A DNA stretch of 64,000 bases, taken from Mycobacterium sp. (lineage in GTDB: Bacteria > Actinomycetota > Actinomycetes > Mycobacteriales > Mycobacteriaceae). The notes under the pieces are model-generated. The model did no database searches, was not told the origin of the DNA, and was given only the letters and a program-made list of their open reading frames with translations. Within the stretch, counting starts at the first letter, position 1. The number at the start of each line of letters is the position of its first letter. Location of the stretch: NCBI GenBank assembly GCA_025965895.1, contig JAOPWC010000074.1:1-64000 (forward strand), written 5' to 3'. Positions 7,839 to 16,178 of the stretch are shown here, in pieces. The position numbers and the translations under genes are program-made.

Positions 7839-8402
7839 ATGGTGAAGAAAGTTCAAAAGCTACTGGCTGCATCAGCAATCGCGCTGGCAGCTATCAGCGC
7901 GGCTGGATGCGGTGTCGGAGAGATCGGCGGAACACCAGCCACCAGTACGTCACAAACCCCGGCAACGACGGTCCAGCAGCCACCTGTTGACAACCATGGC
8001 GTCGGCATAGACGGAGGATTACGCTTCACCGTCCGAGACATCAGATCCGCCACGGAAATAGGGTATGCGAAACCCAGCCACGGCGAATATCTAGTGATCC
8101 TAGAAAAAGTGCAGAACATCAGCGACAAAACCGCGAGCGTCGGCCGCCTGAATTCAGACGTATTGATTGACAACACCGGCAGGCAGTACAGCTCCGATTA
8201 CGGGGCGGCGTCGGCGATACCGTCTGAGTACTCGTCAACAGGCACATTGCAGCCAGGAAGTTGGGCTCCGTTCGCTGAGGCTTACGACGTGCCAGTCGGC
8301 ACGACACCAACAGCGGTTGTGATGCACGGCGATCTATTCACGCCTGGAGTGAGGATCTCTGTCAACGACTTCACCCCAACTCCAATCGACCTGAGCCCGT
8401 GA
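7839..8402 (+). CDS. DUF4352-type lipoprotein
   Basis: A 187-residue exported lipoprotein. It has a basic N-terminus (MVKKVQKLL), a hydrophobic core and a lipobox ending AAGC at about residue 24, so it should be lipidated and anchored outside the membrane. A Thr/Ser/Pro-rich linker follows. The remaining domain (LRFTVRDIRSATEIG, YLVILEKVQNISDKTASV, LQPGSWAPFAEAYDVP) has the pattern of DUF4352, an immunoglobulin-like beta-sandwich. GC is lower than in core genes. Such proteins are common in mobile and accessory DNA of actinobacteria. The binding partner is unknown. Confidence 0.75.
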   Translation: MVKKVQKLLAASAIALAAISAAGCGVGEIGGTPATSTSQTPATTVQQPPVDNHGVGIDGGLRFTVRDIRSATEIGYAKPSHGEYLVILEKVQNISDKTASVGRLNSDVLIDNTGRQYSSDYGAASAIPSEYSSTGTLQPGSWAPFAEAYDVPVGTTPTAVVMHGDLFTPGVRISVNDFTPTPIDLSP

Positions 8403-8604
8403 TCGACCGTAAAAATGAAGGGGTTAGGTCAGGCCCCGGTTGCGGCTGTGACGGTTTTCGCCGCCCTGCATTGTCGGTGGTGTCGGGTAGCGTCCCTAGC
8501 GGGTCTGTTCGAGCGGTCCCCGGCGGGTGGCCGTAGTCGTACTCCACCGTCGGCGGCGGCCGCCCGCCACCACAACCCCCCTTCAGCCGTTAGGGTCACG
8601 GGGC

Positions 8605-9240
8605 ATGTCTAATCGCGACCTGGCTGCAGCGGCGGCCATTGTATGGGGAATCGCAGTGCTCGTTGGCGTGTTCATCACCGCGCCGCAGCTGCTCGGGCTC
8701 GATGTCAACATCGGCCTCATCGTCAACGCGCTCGTCGCTATCGGCGCCTTTGCTGCAGCCGCAGCTGCCGTGTGGGTTGCCACGACCGATCGGCAGGTAC
8801 GCAAGAAAGAGCGGGACGCCGAAGATGACGCCGCGGCCAAGCTGGTGATTGTTTTGCCGCGTCGCCCACAGAACCCGTTGGAGCTGCAGATCCAAGTGAC
8901 GAACCACGGTCCAAGGGCCATCGTCGACGTAACGTTCGTCGGATTGGTTGTGGAAGGCCACGACTTGCAGCCCACCCTAGGGCCGTTCCCGGTGATTCCT
9001 ACGCCAGGGAACTTCTCGCTATTTACGTTCCGCCCCGAGAGTTACGGCCAAACGCATCCCTACTACATCGCGGTGAGGGGCGGTCCAAACAATGAGCCGC
9101 AAACGATCACGGCGCGCACGAGGATGAAGGCGACCATTCGGTGGACCGATGCAAGCGGCAAGACCTGGGAACGATGGGGATCGGGGCCGGCAGATGCGTC
9201 CAGAGTGGATCTCGGAACACCTGTCCGGATAGGCGCCTAA
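8605..9240 (+). CDS. Two-helix membrane protein
   Basis: From the ATG at 8605 the product has 211 residues. Two hydrophobic helices lie near residues 8-30 and 36-62, then a charged segment DRQVRKKERDAEDDAAAK, and a cytoplasmic or exported beta-rich domain (LELQIQVTNHGPRAIVDVTFVGLVVEGH, TRMKATIRWTDASGKTWERWG). Similar small proteins with a beta domain after two helices are frequent in mycobacterial prophages and islands, with no known function. An upstream in-frame start at 8527 would add an Arg/Pro-rich tail unlike a real N-terminus and is not favoured. Confidence 0.6.
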   Translation: MSNRDLAAAAAIVWGIAVLVGVFITAPQLLGLDVNIGLIVNALVAIGAFAAAAAAVWVATTDRQVRKKERDAEDDAAAKLVIVLPRRPQNPLELQIQVTNHGPRAIVDVTFVGLVVEGHDLQPTLGPFPVIPTPGNFSLFTFRPESYGQTHPYYIAVRGGPNNEPQTITARTRMKATIRWTDASGKTWERWGSGPADASRVDLGTPVRIGA

Positions 9241-9381
9241 GTCGAGTGGGTGGTGAAAGCGCGGACCATGGCGTCGGGGTCATCCCATCAACTGAGCGGC
9301 GACCGTCGTGCCGAGCTCCCAGCACGATTCCCACGCGAACTGGGCTGCGATGACACCCAACCGGACTTCCCCGAGCTTCGG
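9237..9381 (-). pseudogene. Possible C-terminal remnant, frameshifted
   Basis: On the minus strand PKLGEVRLGVIAAQFAWESC and WELGTTVAAQLMG read as plausible protein. If one base is shifted, this continues as DDPDAMVRAFTTHST and a stop. No start or family is recognised. It may be the tail of a decayed gene. Confidence 0.2.
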
Positions 9382-9490
9382 GACGTGCCGTGATGACCGG
9401 CAACCGGCGCCAGCGTCAGGGGATTGGCAGCGTATTGGCAGCAGCGCCCACACCGCGGCCGAAAAATAGGGTCCTACCTGCGGTGATGCT

Positions 9491-9518
9491 TGGTGCGCGA
9501 TACTGGGATTGAACCAGT
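9491..9518 (-). other. tRNA-Val-like 3' end, candidate attachment scar
   Basis: On the minus strand ACTGG-TTCAATC-CCAGT is a perfect five-pair T-arm, followed by ATCGCGC, a discriminator A and CCA. It differs by about two bases from the 3' end of mycobacterial tRNA-Val as I remember it. No 5' half of a tRNA lies upstream on that strand. Such isolated 3' ends, CCA included, are typical attL/attR scars of integrases that use tRNA genes. Confidence 0.5.
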
Positions 9519-9593
9519 CGGCGCTTGCACCGTGCTGACACGCGGCGACATGCCTCGAACCGAAGCGGCGGTGCACAACCAGTATCCCATCTA

Positions 9594-9896
9594 AACAGTT
9601 ACGCCACCGACCGCGGCTGCACCGCACCGGGCTGCGACGTCCCGGGCTACCTGTGCGAAGTGCATCACGTTGAGGAATGGGCCGATGACGGGCGCACCGA
9701 CATAGACAACCTCACCTTCGCCTGCGCACCGCATCACCGCCTGCTCAAACCCGGCGGCTGGACAACCCGCAAACGCGCCGACGGACACACCGAATGGATC
9801 CCCCCACCCCACCAAGACACCGGCCAACCCCGCACCAACACCCTCCACCACCCCGAGCAGCTGCTGCGACCCGACAACCAACCCGACGACGACTAG
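9594..9896 (+). pseudogene. C-terminal fragment of a DUF222/HNH (REP13E12-type) protein
   Basis: The frame encodes YATDRGCTAPGCDVPGYLC, then EVHHVEEWADDGRTDIDNL and CAPHHRLLKPGGW, ending in a Pro/Gln/Asp-rich tail. This is the HNH nuclease end of the 13E12 repeat family, with both zinc CxxC-type positions and the H-H pair. The DUF222 N-terminal half is missing and no start codon fits, so it is a truncated copy. The break point is next to the tRNA-Val-like scar. Confidence 0.7.
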
Positions 9897-10002
9897 GTGC
9901 ACCGCCGACCGACGGAATGTGTCAGTGCAGCGCCGCGAGACCGCTTATTGTGCGAGGCTATTTCCGGGCTCGTGTCGCGGGCCGGCGGCACCCCGAATAT
10001 TG

Positions 10003-10698
10003 ATGATCATGAGAAACTTCGACGCGTTCGCCGCGGCGAGGGCGTCCTGCGAAGTGCAGGGCTTCGCTGTAGCGAGGCTGGAATTCGCGTCCAGCGCGGA
10101 CCTTCTTGCCTTTGCTCATTGCGCTGGGCGGCCGTCGTCGCGCGACGGAGGTAGCGCCGTGTGGTGCGTCAGGCCGCGCGGGTCTACCGGCAAGTTCTCG
10201 ATGAGTACAGGGCCGGCAGACTTGCACACTGATTCGACATACCACGATCGACCTGAACCCTTTGTCCTTCTCTACGTTGTGCGACCCGCGGCCCAAGGCG
10301 GTGAATCTCTGGTTCTACACATCGATGACCTGCAGACGGACCTCGGTGACTTTCAGGCGGCCGCGGATACCGAGGCGCTATTGCGCGCACCGATCTGGAG
10401 ATGGAAGCGTCCCGAGGCTTTCGGCGGCGGTCAAACCTCGGGCCACGCGGTTCTGGACGGTAGTGGTGTGAGATGGCGAGGGGACAACCTGGTCCTGGAT
10501 GGTGCCGGCGATCGCCAATCGCGGGCGGCCTTGCTTCTCGCTTCGGTCGCAGGAAACAGCGGGGCGGTTCGGGTGCTACGCCTTGACCGAGGGGATGCCC
10601 TGCTAATCGATAATCGTTGCGTGCTGCACGGCCGAAGAGGGTTTGTCGACCGGGCACGAGAGCTATACCGAATCCGATTCTGGGAGCTGGGCGTGTGA
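10003..10698 (+). CDS. TauD/TfdA-like Fe(II)/2-oxoglutarate oxygenase
   Basis: A 231-residue protein (start at 10003 or two codons later). The metal triad is visible: H-x-D in LHTDSTYHD at about residue 73, and the distal His in DNRCVLHGRRGF, with the 2-oxoglutarate-binding Arg in ARELYRIRFW near the end. It is shorter than classical TauD (about 280) and resembles the clavaminate-synthase-like branch. Its substrate cannot be read from the sequence. It stands alone between an HNH remnant and whiB6, with no transporter or sulfonate genes nearby, so a sulfur-scavenging role is not supported. Confidence 0.7.
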   Translation: MIMRNFDAFAAARASCEVQGFAVARLEFASSADLLAFAHCAGRPSSRDGGSAVWCVRPRGSTGKFSMSTGPADLHTDSTYHDRPEPFVLLYVVRPAAQGGESLVLHIDDLQTDLGDFQAAADTEALLRAPIWRWKRPEAFGGGQTSGHAVLDGSGVRWRGDNLVLDGAGDRQSRAALLLASVAGNSGAVRVLRLDRGDALLIDNRCVLHGRRGFVDRARELYRIRFWELGV

Positions 10699-10765
10699 GC
10701 GCCGAGCCGAAGATTCCGCCGAAAAACTCCTGCCAGACAACCACCACGACAAAGACCACGTGCGG

Positions 10766-11062
10766 TCACGCTGGCTGTGCCGACAGTGACGCCCGGTTCG
10801 GCCGCACGCGCTGCCCGTGGCGCTCGGCCAGCGAGCGCAGCTGACGCAACGCGAAGGTGCGCCCCCGGCCGCTCTCCGGGATGACGATCCCGGCCCAGAG
10901 TCCTTCCGCGCCCGGTAGCTCGCATGCCTCGCGTGCGCACAGCCATCGGCGGGGGCAGGCGCGGCATGTCGCCTTCGCCGCACTGTCGGCCGCGGTCGCC
11001 CACCTCTCCGGGTCTTGCGTGCAAGCACCGACTGGTGGTTCGTCAGGCCCTGTTGACGTCAT
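10766..11062 (-). CDS. whiB6: WhiB6-like iron-sulfur transcription factor
   Basis: A WhiB protein of about 98 residues from the ATG at 11062 (a GTG two codons earlier has a better ribosome site). GACTQDPERW provides the first cysteine, and CRACPRRWLC the C-x2-C-x5-C triplet that completes the 4Fe-4S site. LPGAEGLWAGIVIPESGRGR is the G[VIL]W turn and basic tail. VCTQDP-RW, CRACPRRWLCAR and AEGLWAG-VIPESGR are shared with M. tuberculosis WhiB6 (Rv3862c), which responds to redox and NO and controls ESX-1 genes together with EspM and EspR. It is divergent from an espM-like gene, as in M. tuberculosis, but no ESX-1 genes are present in the window. Confidence 0.85.
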   Translation of the reverse strand: MTSTGPDEPPVGACTQDPERWATAADSAAKATCRACPRRWLCAREACELPGAEGLWAGIVIPESGRGRTFALRQLRSLAERHGQRVRPNRASLSAQPA

Positions 11063-11125
11063 CTCCACCGCCCTTGTCCGAGCGCCGCATCCGTAGCAGC
11101 GAATGCAGCCGAGCCTATAGCATCG

Positions 11126-11159
11126 AACCGTTTCAATGCAACGGTTACCGCTACGGTAA
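11126..11159. promoter_or_regulatory. Overlapping inverted repeats between whiB6 and espM
   Basis: Two perfect inverted repeats overlap here. AACCGTT (11126-11132) pairs with AACGGTT (11140-11146) over a 7-base spacer, and TTACCG (11145-11150) pairs with CGGTAA (11154-11159) over CTA. They share bases 11145-11146 and are followed by an A-rich stretch (AAAATAAAAA). EspM is known to bind the whiB6 promoter, so this is a candidate EspM or WhiB6 site; assigning it is inference. Confidence 0.5.
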
Positions 11160-11284
11160 AATAAAAATGCAGGAAAAGTACGCAAAACTGTCGGATGAAG
11201 CCGTAGTCAAGTCGTAGCAGCAGCACCGGTTCTGGTTACGATTGCGGCGGCGCCACCGCCACAAAAACCGAGGAATCGCCGCTG

Positions 11285-12007
11285 ATGACCAACGCCGAGT
11301 CAACGACTGACGAGGTGGATCCGGGCGTTGCCCGGGCCGGCGCGGCCGCTGCGGCACGACGACGCGAACTCGACATCAGTCAACGCAGCCTCGCCGCGGA
11401 CGGCATCATCAACGCCGGCGCGCTGATCGCTTTCGAGAAGGGCCGCAGCTGGCCGCGGGAACGGACCCGAGCCCGCCTCGAAGGGGTGCTGGCGTGGCCG
11501 CCGGGGATGATCAGCCGGATAAGGCGCGGGCACCCCATCCCCGGTGAGCAGGAAACCTACCCGCCGCCCGGCGACAATGAGATCCCGTTGATCGCTCAGG
11601 CGATCGTGGCGGCTGCCAACAGCTTCAACGTCGCGATCGATTCCCTGCCGCCGCCCGACGATCCTGACTTCGGCGCACGTCTTGCGGTCATGCTGTCCGA
11701 CTTGCGCAGCCTGGAAGCCGTCGCCACCAGGGCCGTCCGCATCAGCAAGGTCACGCCCGCACTGATCAAAGCCCTCAGCACGGTGCGCGTACGTTACGAC
11801 GAACTGATGCTCCGGGGAGCCGCGGCACCAAGCGCAACCCTGGGGCAGCGGTTGTATTCCGCTCGTCGGCACGCGAACCTGTCCTTGCTGGAAACGGCGC
11901 AAGCCGCCGGCGTGACCGAGGAGATCATCGTCCGCGCGGAGTCTGACGAACAGCTTCCACCGGGGGTCGCGCAGGCAATCGAATCGCTTGTCAGCGAACT
12001 CGATTAG
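11285..12007 (+). CDS. espM: EspM-like helix-turn-helix regulator
   Basis: A 240-residue protein. Residues 12-60 (DPGVARAGAAAAARRRELDI, SQRSLAADGIINAGALIAFE, KGRSWPRERTRARLE) form an XRE-like helix-turn-helix. A second similar helical block lies near the C-terminus (LGQRLYSARRHANLSLLETA). As I remember it, the same text occurs in the C-terminal part of M. tuberculosis EspM (Rv3863), the repressor of whiB6 divergent from it. The mycobacterial homologue has about 390 residues; the roughly 150-residue N-terminal region is absent here and the short intergenic space cannot hold it. The protein probably acts on the shared whiB6/espM promoter region. Confidence 0.75.
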   Translation: MTNAESTTDEVDPGVARAGAAAAARRRELDISQRSLAADGIINAGALIAFEKGRSWPRERTRARLEGVLAWPPGMISRIRRGHPIPGEQETYPPPGDNEIPLIAQAIVAAANSFNVAIDSLPPPDDPDFGARLAVMLSDLRSLEAVATRAVRISKVTPALIKALSTVRVRYDELMLRGAAAPSATLGQRLYSARRHANLSLLETAQAAGVTEEIIVRAESDEQLPPGVAQAIESLVSELD

Positions 12008-12223
12008 AGCGTCAACGCCGTTCTCGTAACCGGTTGTCGGAGTCGTTCGGCACCCCGCGGCATTCGTTTCCCAGCGGACTGCGGATGTCGGCATGGTCGA
12101 GGCGACCCAGTGTTTGAACATCGCCCGCGGTGAGAATGACTGTAACGACCTCACGCCGCGAGTCAGATCTCACCCGAAGGCACGGCGACTACGACGCAGA
12201 CCTCGGATGTCTGGAGATCTCTC

Positions 12224-13945
12224 ATGACCGCCGAAGTGCCATCCCTTGCACCCCTGAACGCCCGTCGTCCGTTTCCGCCGCGGCAGGGGCTCAAGGGCAC
12301 GCTGATCTACAAGCTGGTGACGACGACGGATCACAAGCTGATCGGCATCATGTACATCGTCGCCTGCTTCGGGTTCTTCTTCGCCGGCGGCCTGATGGCG
12401 CTGCTCATGCGTGCCGAGCTCGCTTCGCCAGGACTCCAGTTCTTGTCGACCGAGCAGTACAACCAGCTGTTCACCATGCACGGCACGATCATGTTGCTGT
12501 TCTATGCCACACCGATTGTGTTCGGATTCGCGAACTGTGTGCTGCCGCTCCAGATCGGCGCTCCGGACGTCGCGTTCCCCCGACTGAATGCGTTGTCCTT
12601 CTGGTTGTTTTTATTCGGCGGACTGATCACCATGGCCGGTTTCATTACCCCGGGCGGCGCCCCGGACTTCGGGTGGACCGCCTACACACCACTGAGCGAT
12701 GCAGTGCACTCGCCCGGACCCGGCAGCGACCTGTGGGTGATGGGTCTGGCGGTCGGCGGCCTCGGCACGATCCTCGGCGGCGTCAACATGATCACCACCA
12801 TCGTGTGCATGCGAGCACCCGGTATGACGATGTTCCGGATGCCGATCTTCACCTGGAACATTCTGATCACCGCCATCCTGGCGTTGATCGCGTTTCCTAT
12901 TTTGACCGCGGCGCTGTTCGGGTTGGCCGCGGACCGTCATCTAGGGGCCCACATCTTCGACCCCGCCAACGGCGGGGTGATTCTTTGGCAGCACCTGTTC
13001 TGGTTCTTCGGCCACCCGGAGGTCTACATCGTCGCGCTGCCGTTCTTCGGAATCGTCACGGAAGTGATTCCGGTGTTCAGCCGCAAGCCGCTGTTCGGCT
13101 ACTCGACCATGGTCTATGCCACGATCGCCATCGGCGGTTTGTCGGTCACTGTATGGGCCCATCACATGTTCGCCACCGGCGCGGTACTGTTGCCGTTCTT
13201 TGCGTTCTTCACGTTCTTGATCTCGGTACCGACCGGGATAAAGTTCTTCAACTGGATCGGCACAATGTGGAAGGGACAGTTGACCTTCGAGTCGCCGATG
13301 CTGTTCTCGGTAGGCTTCCTGCTGACGTTTCTCATCGGTGGGTTGTCCGGAGTGTTACTGGCCAGCCCGGCCATCGACTTCCACGTCACTGACAGCTATT
13401 TCGTCGTGGCACACTTCCACTACGTGCTGTTCGGCACGATCGTGTTCGCCACCTACGCGGGTGTGTACTTCTGGTTCCCGAAAATGACCGGCAGGCTGCT
13501 CGACGAGCGATTGGGCAAACTGCACTTCTGGTTGACGTTCATCGGTTTTCACACGACGTTCCTGATTCAGCACTGGCTCGGCGATGCCGGCATGCCGCGT
13601 CGCTACGCCGACTACCTGCCCACTGACCAGTTCACCACGATGCACGCCGTATCTACCGTCGGCGCAGTCATTCTCGGCATTTCGATGCTGCCGTTCACGT
13701 GGAATATCTTCAAGAGCTACCGTTACGGCGAGCCGGTGCTCGTTGACGACCCGTGGGGTTACAGCAATTCCCTGGAGTGGGCGACCACTTGCCCGCCGCC
13801 GCGGCACAACTTCACCGAGCTGCCCCGTATTCGGTCCGAGCGGCCGGCTTTCGAGCTGCATTACCCCCACATGATTCCAAGGATGCGTGCTGAATCGCAC
13901 CTGGGTCGGCGCGCCGAGATCACCGCGGACCCACCCGTGCAATAG
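12224..13945 (+). CDS. ctaD: Cytochrome c oxidase subunit I (aa3 type)
   Basis: A 573-residue polytopic protein with 12 expected helices. Ligand segments are present: TMHGTIM near residue 86 (low-spin haem a His), FFGHPEVYI near 262 (CuB His with the cross-linked Tyr), AHHMFATG near 312 (CuB His pair) and [11 protein letters not shown] near 395 (haem a3 and haem a His). It reduces oxygen to water and pumps protons in the bcc-aa3 supercomplex. No ctaC, ctaE or qcr genes adjoin it. In M. tuberculosis ctaD (Rv3043c) lies elsewhere, so this is either a second copy or a relocated gene. It converges on the phosphotransferase gene with almost no gap. Confidence 0.95.
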   Translation: MTAEVPSLAPLNARRPFPPRQGLKGTLIYKLVTTTDHKLIGIMYIVACFGFFFAGGLMALLMRAELASPGLQFLSTEQYNQLFTMHGTIMLLFYATPIVFGFANCVLPLQIGAPDVAFPRLNALSFWLFLFGGLITMAGFITPGGAPDFGWTAYTPLSDAVHSPGPGSDLWVMGLAVGGLGTILGGVNMITTIVCMRAPGMTMFRMPIFTWNILITAILALIAFPILTAALFGLAADRHLGAHIFDPANGGVILWQHLFWFFGHPEVYIVALPFFGIVTEVIPVFSRKPLFGYSTMVYATIAIGGLSVTVWAHHMFATGAVLLPFFAFFTFLISVPTGIKFFNWIGTMWKGQLTFESPMLFSVGFLLTFLIGGLSGVLLASPAIDFHVTDSYFVVAHFHYVLFGTIVFATYAGVYFWFPKMTGRLLDERLGKLHFWLTFIGFHTTFLIQHWLGDAGMPRRYADYLPTDQFTTMHAVSTVGAVILGISMLPFTWNIFKSYRYGEPVLVDDPWGYSNSLEWATTCPPPRHNFTELPRIRSERPAFELHYPHMIPRMRAESHLGRRAEITADPPVQ

Positions 13946-13949
13946 CCAC

Positions 13950-14996
13950 TCACAGCAGTTGCCGGATCCGTTCCACGCAGAACCCCACGAGGTCGAAGTC
14001 CTCGGTGATCAGCCCGTCGGCAAGAAGCTTGGTCTGCAGACGCAGTACCGGACAGGCTAGCGCGACCGCGGCGAGGATCTCGTTGTAACGCAGGTTGCGG
14101 ACCGGCCAGCCGGTCCATTCGACATAGCGTGCGACAGTCTCCTCCCGACTGGGCGTGCCGGCCAGCCGTGCAACCTGTTGATGCTCCGAGTATGACCAGT
14201 CAAGAAACAGCAGCCACGCCAAGTCGGCTTCGTGGTCGCCGATGTAGGCCACCTCCCAGTCCACCACCGCCGCTACCTCGAACCGCGGCCCGTACAGCAC
14301 ATTGGACAACCGGCTGTCACCCCAACACAGGCACAGGTGTTCGGGTTCGTAGAGGTTCTCCGCCAGCCAGGCGGCGGCGGCGGCGAGTTCTGGGCGGGGC
14401 GGCCCGCCAGAGGCCCATTGCAAAGTCGCGCGGTAGTAATTCACGACCTGCTCCAGCGGCTGCGCACCCCGCTCGGGCATCAGCAAGGCCTGCAGCCGAA
14501 GCGTGCGCCAGTCGAGCGCGTGAACGTCTGCGATCGACTTGACGCAGCCCCACCACATCGTGGCCCGCTGACTATCCTCAGCGTCGAAGTAGAGCCCGTT
14601 GGTGTGATAGGACGGGAAATCACCTGGCGTGCCGATGTTCGGGACGTGCTCCATCACACAGTACGGCGTCCCCACAGTTCCCCCGGAGCGGTCGAGCCAC
14701 GCCACCTGTGGCACGGGTATTGCGGTGTGCCGCAACCGGTCCATGACGAGAACCTGGCGCAGGATGTCGTAGTCCGGATAAAGCGCAACAGCAGGCGGCC
14801 GGCGGAAGACCAGTTGTCGTACGGTTACGCCGTCGGCGTCGACGGCATCGAAGAGAAACGTCTCGGTGGACAGGCCCCGGTCGGCGGCCCGCCAGTTCGC
14901 GACACCGGTGCTGCCCGGAATCCGACGACGTACAGCCGATTCCATCAGACCAGGCAGTTCCTCGGCCCCAGGCCGGAGCAGCTCGGCAGCCGACAT
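13950..14996 (-). CDS. Aminoglycoside-phosphotransferase-fold kinase
   Basis: A 348-residue soluble kinase of the APH/ACAD10 type. The catalytic loop is CWGDSRLSNVLYG (Asp and Asn present, the usual His replaced by Trp, as in many actinobacterial members), and the metal-binding VVDWEVAYIGDHEADLAWLL replaces DFG. The N-terminal lobe has VFRRPP and a DYDILRQVLVMDRL helix. Members act on small hydroxylated substrates, often beside acyl-CoA or steroid genes, and this one need not confer resistance. Its start overlaps the stop of the upstream gene (TGATG), so the two are translated together and probably share a pathway. Confidence 0.8.
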   Translation of the reverse strand: MSAAELLRPGAEELPGLMESAVRRRIPGSTGVANWRAADRGLSTETFLFDAVDADGVTVRQLVFRRPPAVALYPDYDILRQVLVMDRLRHTAIPVPQVAWLDRSGGTVGTPYCVMEHVPNIGTPGDFPSYHTNGLYFDAEDSQRATMWWGCVKSIADVHALDWRTLRLQALLMPERGAQPLEQVVNYYRATLQWASGGPPRPELAAAAAWLAENLYEPEHLCLCWGDSRLSNVLYGPRFEVAAVVDWEVAYIGDHEADLAWLLFLDWSYSEHQQVARLAGTPSREETVARYVEWTGWPVRNLRYNEILAAVALACPVLRLQTKLLADGLITEDFDLVGFCVERIRQLL

Positions 14997-16117
14997 CAGT
15001 AGCCGCTGTAGCCGTAGTGGTCGTTGCGTCCCATAAACACCATCTCCACCAACCCGTGCCCGATCGCGTCGCCGCAGCGCACCTCACAGAAGGTCTCGCT
15101 GAGCATGCTCACCTTGGCGACCTCGCTCGGATCGGTGGTGTCGACGACGAAGGCGTCCGTATAGCTCGGGCCGCGCCAGAAGCCCGACGCATACCCGCGG
15201 TACTCGTCGTAGCCGGCGAAGCCGGGCCAGAAGTCGGTGAGTGGGCTGATCGAAATGGTGTCCTTGGCGGCGTCGGCGGCGTGGATGACGACCTCTCCAC
15301 CGCAGATCACCCTGGGCAGCTGCTCCCGGAAGCGGAAGTCGTGATCCACCTGCGTGATTCGTCGGCTCGGCTTGCCGGTGGACAGGGGATAAAGCAATTC
15401 ACCTTCGTAATGCCAGACCCGGCCGTCGGCGTCTTCACGCTGCGCGAAGTGCACGACGCGGTCGCCGAACTGGAAGATGCCCATGAAGTAGAGCACGCCG
15501 TCCGGTATCTCGTGTGGCTGCAGTACCGCGGCCTCCGGAAGGTTGCCGCCGCCACCGCCTCGGCGCACCCCCCATGAGTGATCGCGCGCGAAGTACCACG
15601 TGTCTTGGCCGAGCATCATGGTTCGATCGCCCACCGTGACCGATCCGGTGGCGTAGCCGTTCTGATAGAACCGCCGTGCGTCTTCATCGACGCGTCCGCG
15701 GTGGCGGAAGAACGCCGGTTCCTGTTCATAGCACGGGAAGGTGCCTGTGAAGGTGAGATCCATTTCGAGGTCGTGAGCTGTACCCGGTTCGAGCACCGTC
15801 TGCACCTGCCGCAGCGGTTCGACGACGCTGTAGATATAGCCGCCGACCTGCCACGAGGCGAGAGCGTCCAGTCCTGCCGAGATCTCGCGCGACGTGCGCA
15901 CCACGTGTGCATGCCCTTCGACGGTCGCCATCACGTAGGCATCGATGACATTTCGGTTGGGGTAGCGGGCCATCCCGGTCATCAAGCTGGCCCGCGTGGT
16001 CGGCTCGAACCCGTACAGCACCACTCGCTCGGTCCACCGCAGGTCGGACTGCTGAACGTGATCGAACGTGGTCGGCAACTGGTGGCACATCAACTCGTCC
16101 TGGGCGATCAGCATCAC
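14996..16117 (-). CDS. AttH/DUF7064-like lipocalin-fold protein
   Basis: A 373-residue protein starting at GTG 16117 or ATG 16114 (GAGG lies next to both). It is soluble and beta-rich, with the signature ARDHSWGVRR near residue 185, followed by GVLYFMGIFQFGDRVVHFAQ and a second similar half. This two-lipocalin pattern is seen in AttH, CrtC-type hydratases and mycobacterial DUF7064/7065 proteins of steroid or terpenoid context. It is the first gene of a two-gene operon with the kinase. A palindrome about 10 bases upstream of its start is the likely binding site of the divergent TetR regulator. The exact reaction is unknown. Confidence 0.6.
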   Translation of the reverse strand: MMLIAQDELMCHQLPTTFDHVQQSDLRWTERVVLYGFEPTTRASLMTGMARYPNRNVIDAYVMATVEGHAHVVRTSREISAGLDALASWQVGGYIYSVVEPLRQVQTVLEPGTAHDLEMDLTFTGTFPCYEQEPAFFRHRGRVDEDARRFYQNGYATGSVTVGDRTMMLGQDTWYFARDHSWGVRRGGGGGNLPEAAVLQPHEIPDGVLYFMGIFQFGDRVVHFAQREDADGRVWHYEGELLYPLSTGKPSRRITQVDHDFRFREQLPRVICGGEVVIHAADAAKDTISISPLTDFWPGFAGYDEYRGYASGFWRGPSYTDAFVVDTTDPSEVAKVSMLSETFCEVRCGDAIGHGLVEMVFMGRNDHYGYSGY

Positions 16118-16126
16118 CTCAGGGTA

Positions 16127-16148
16127 GATTACGTTACGTCACGTAATC
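16127..16148. promoter_or_regulatory. Palindromic operator between AttH-like and TetR genes
   Basis: Perfect 8-base arms GATTACGT (16127-16134) and ACGTAATC (16141-16148) flank the 6-base TACGTC. The size and position between divergent genes are typical for a TetR-family dimer site. It lies 10-13 bases from the start of the minus-strand operon and 30 bases from the TetR start, so binding would repress both. Confidence 0.75.
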
Positions 16149-16178
16149 AATAGGCGAGGGCCGGAATGAGTTGGGGGC

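Noticed and set aside
1..10700. An intact prophage or insertion sequence
   Set aside because: No integrase, transposase, portal, capsid or tail gene is visible, and no terminal inverted repeats were found. Only fragments support past mobile elements.
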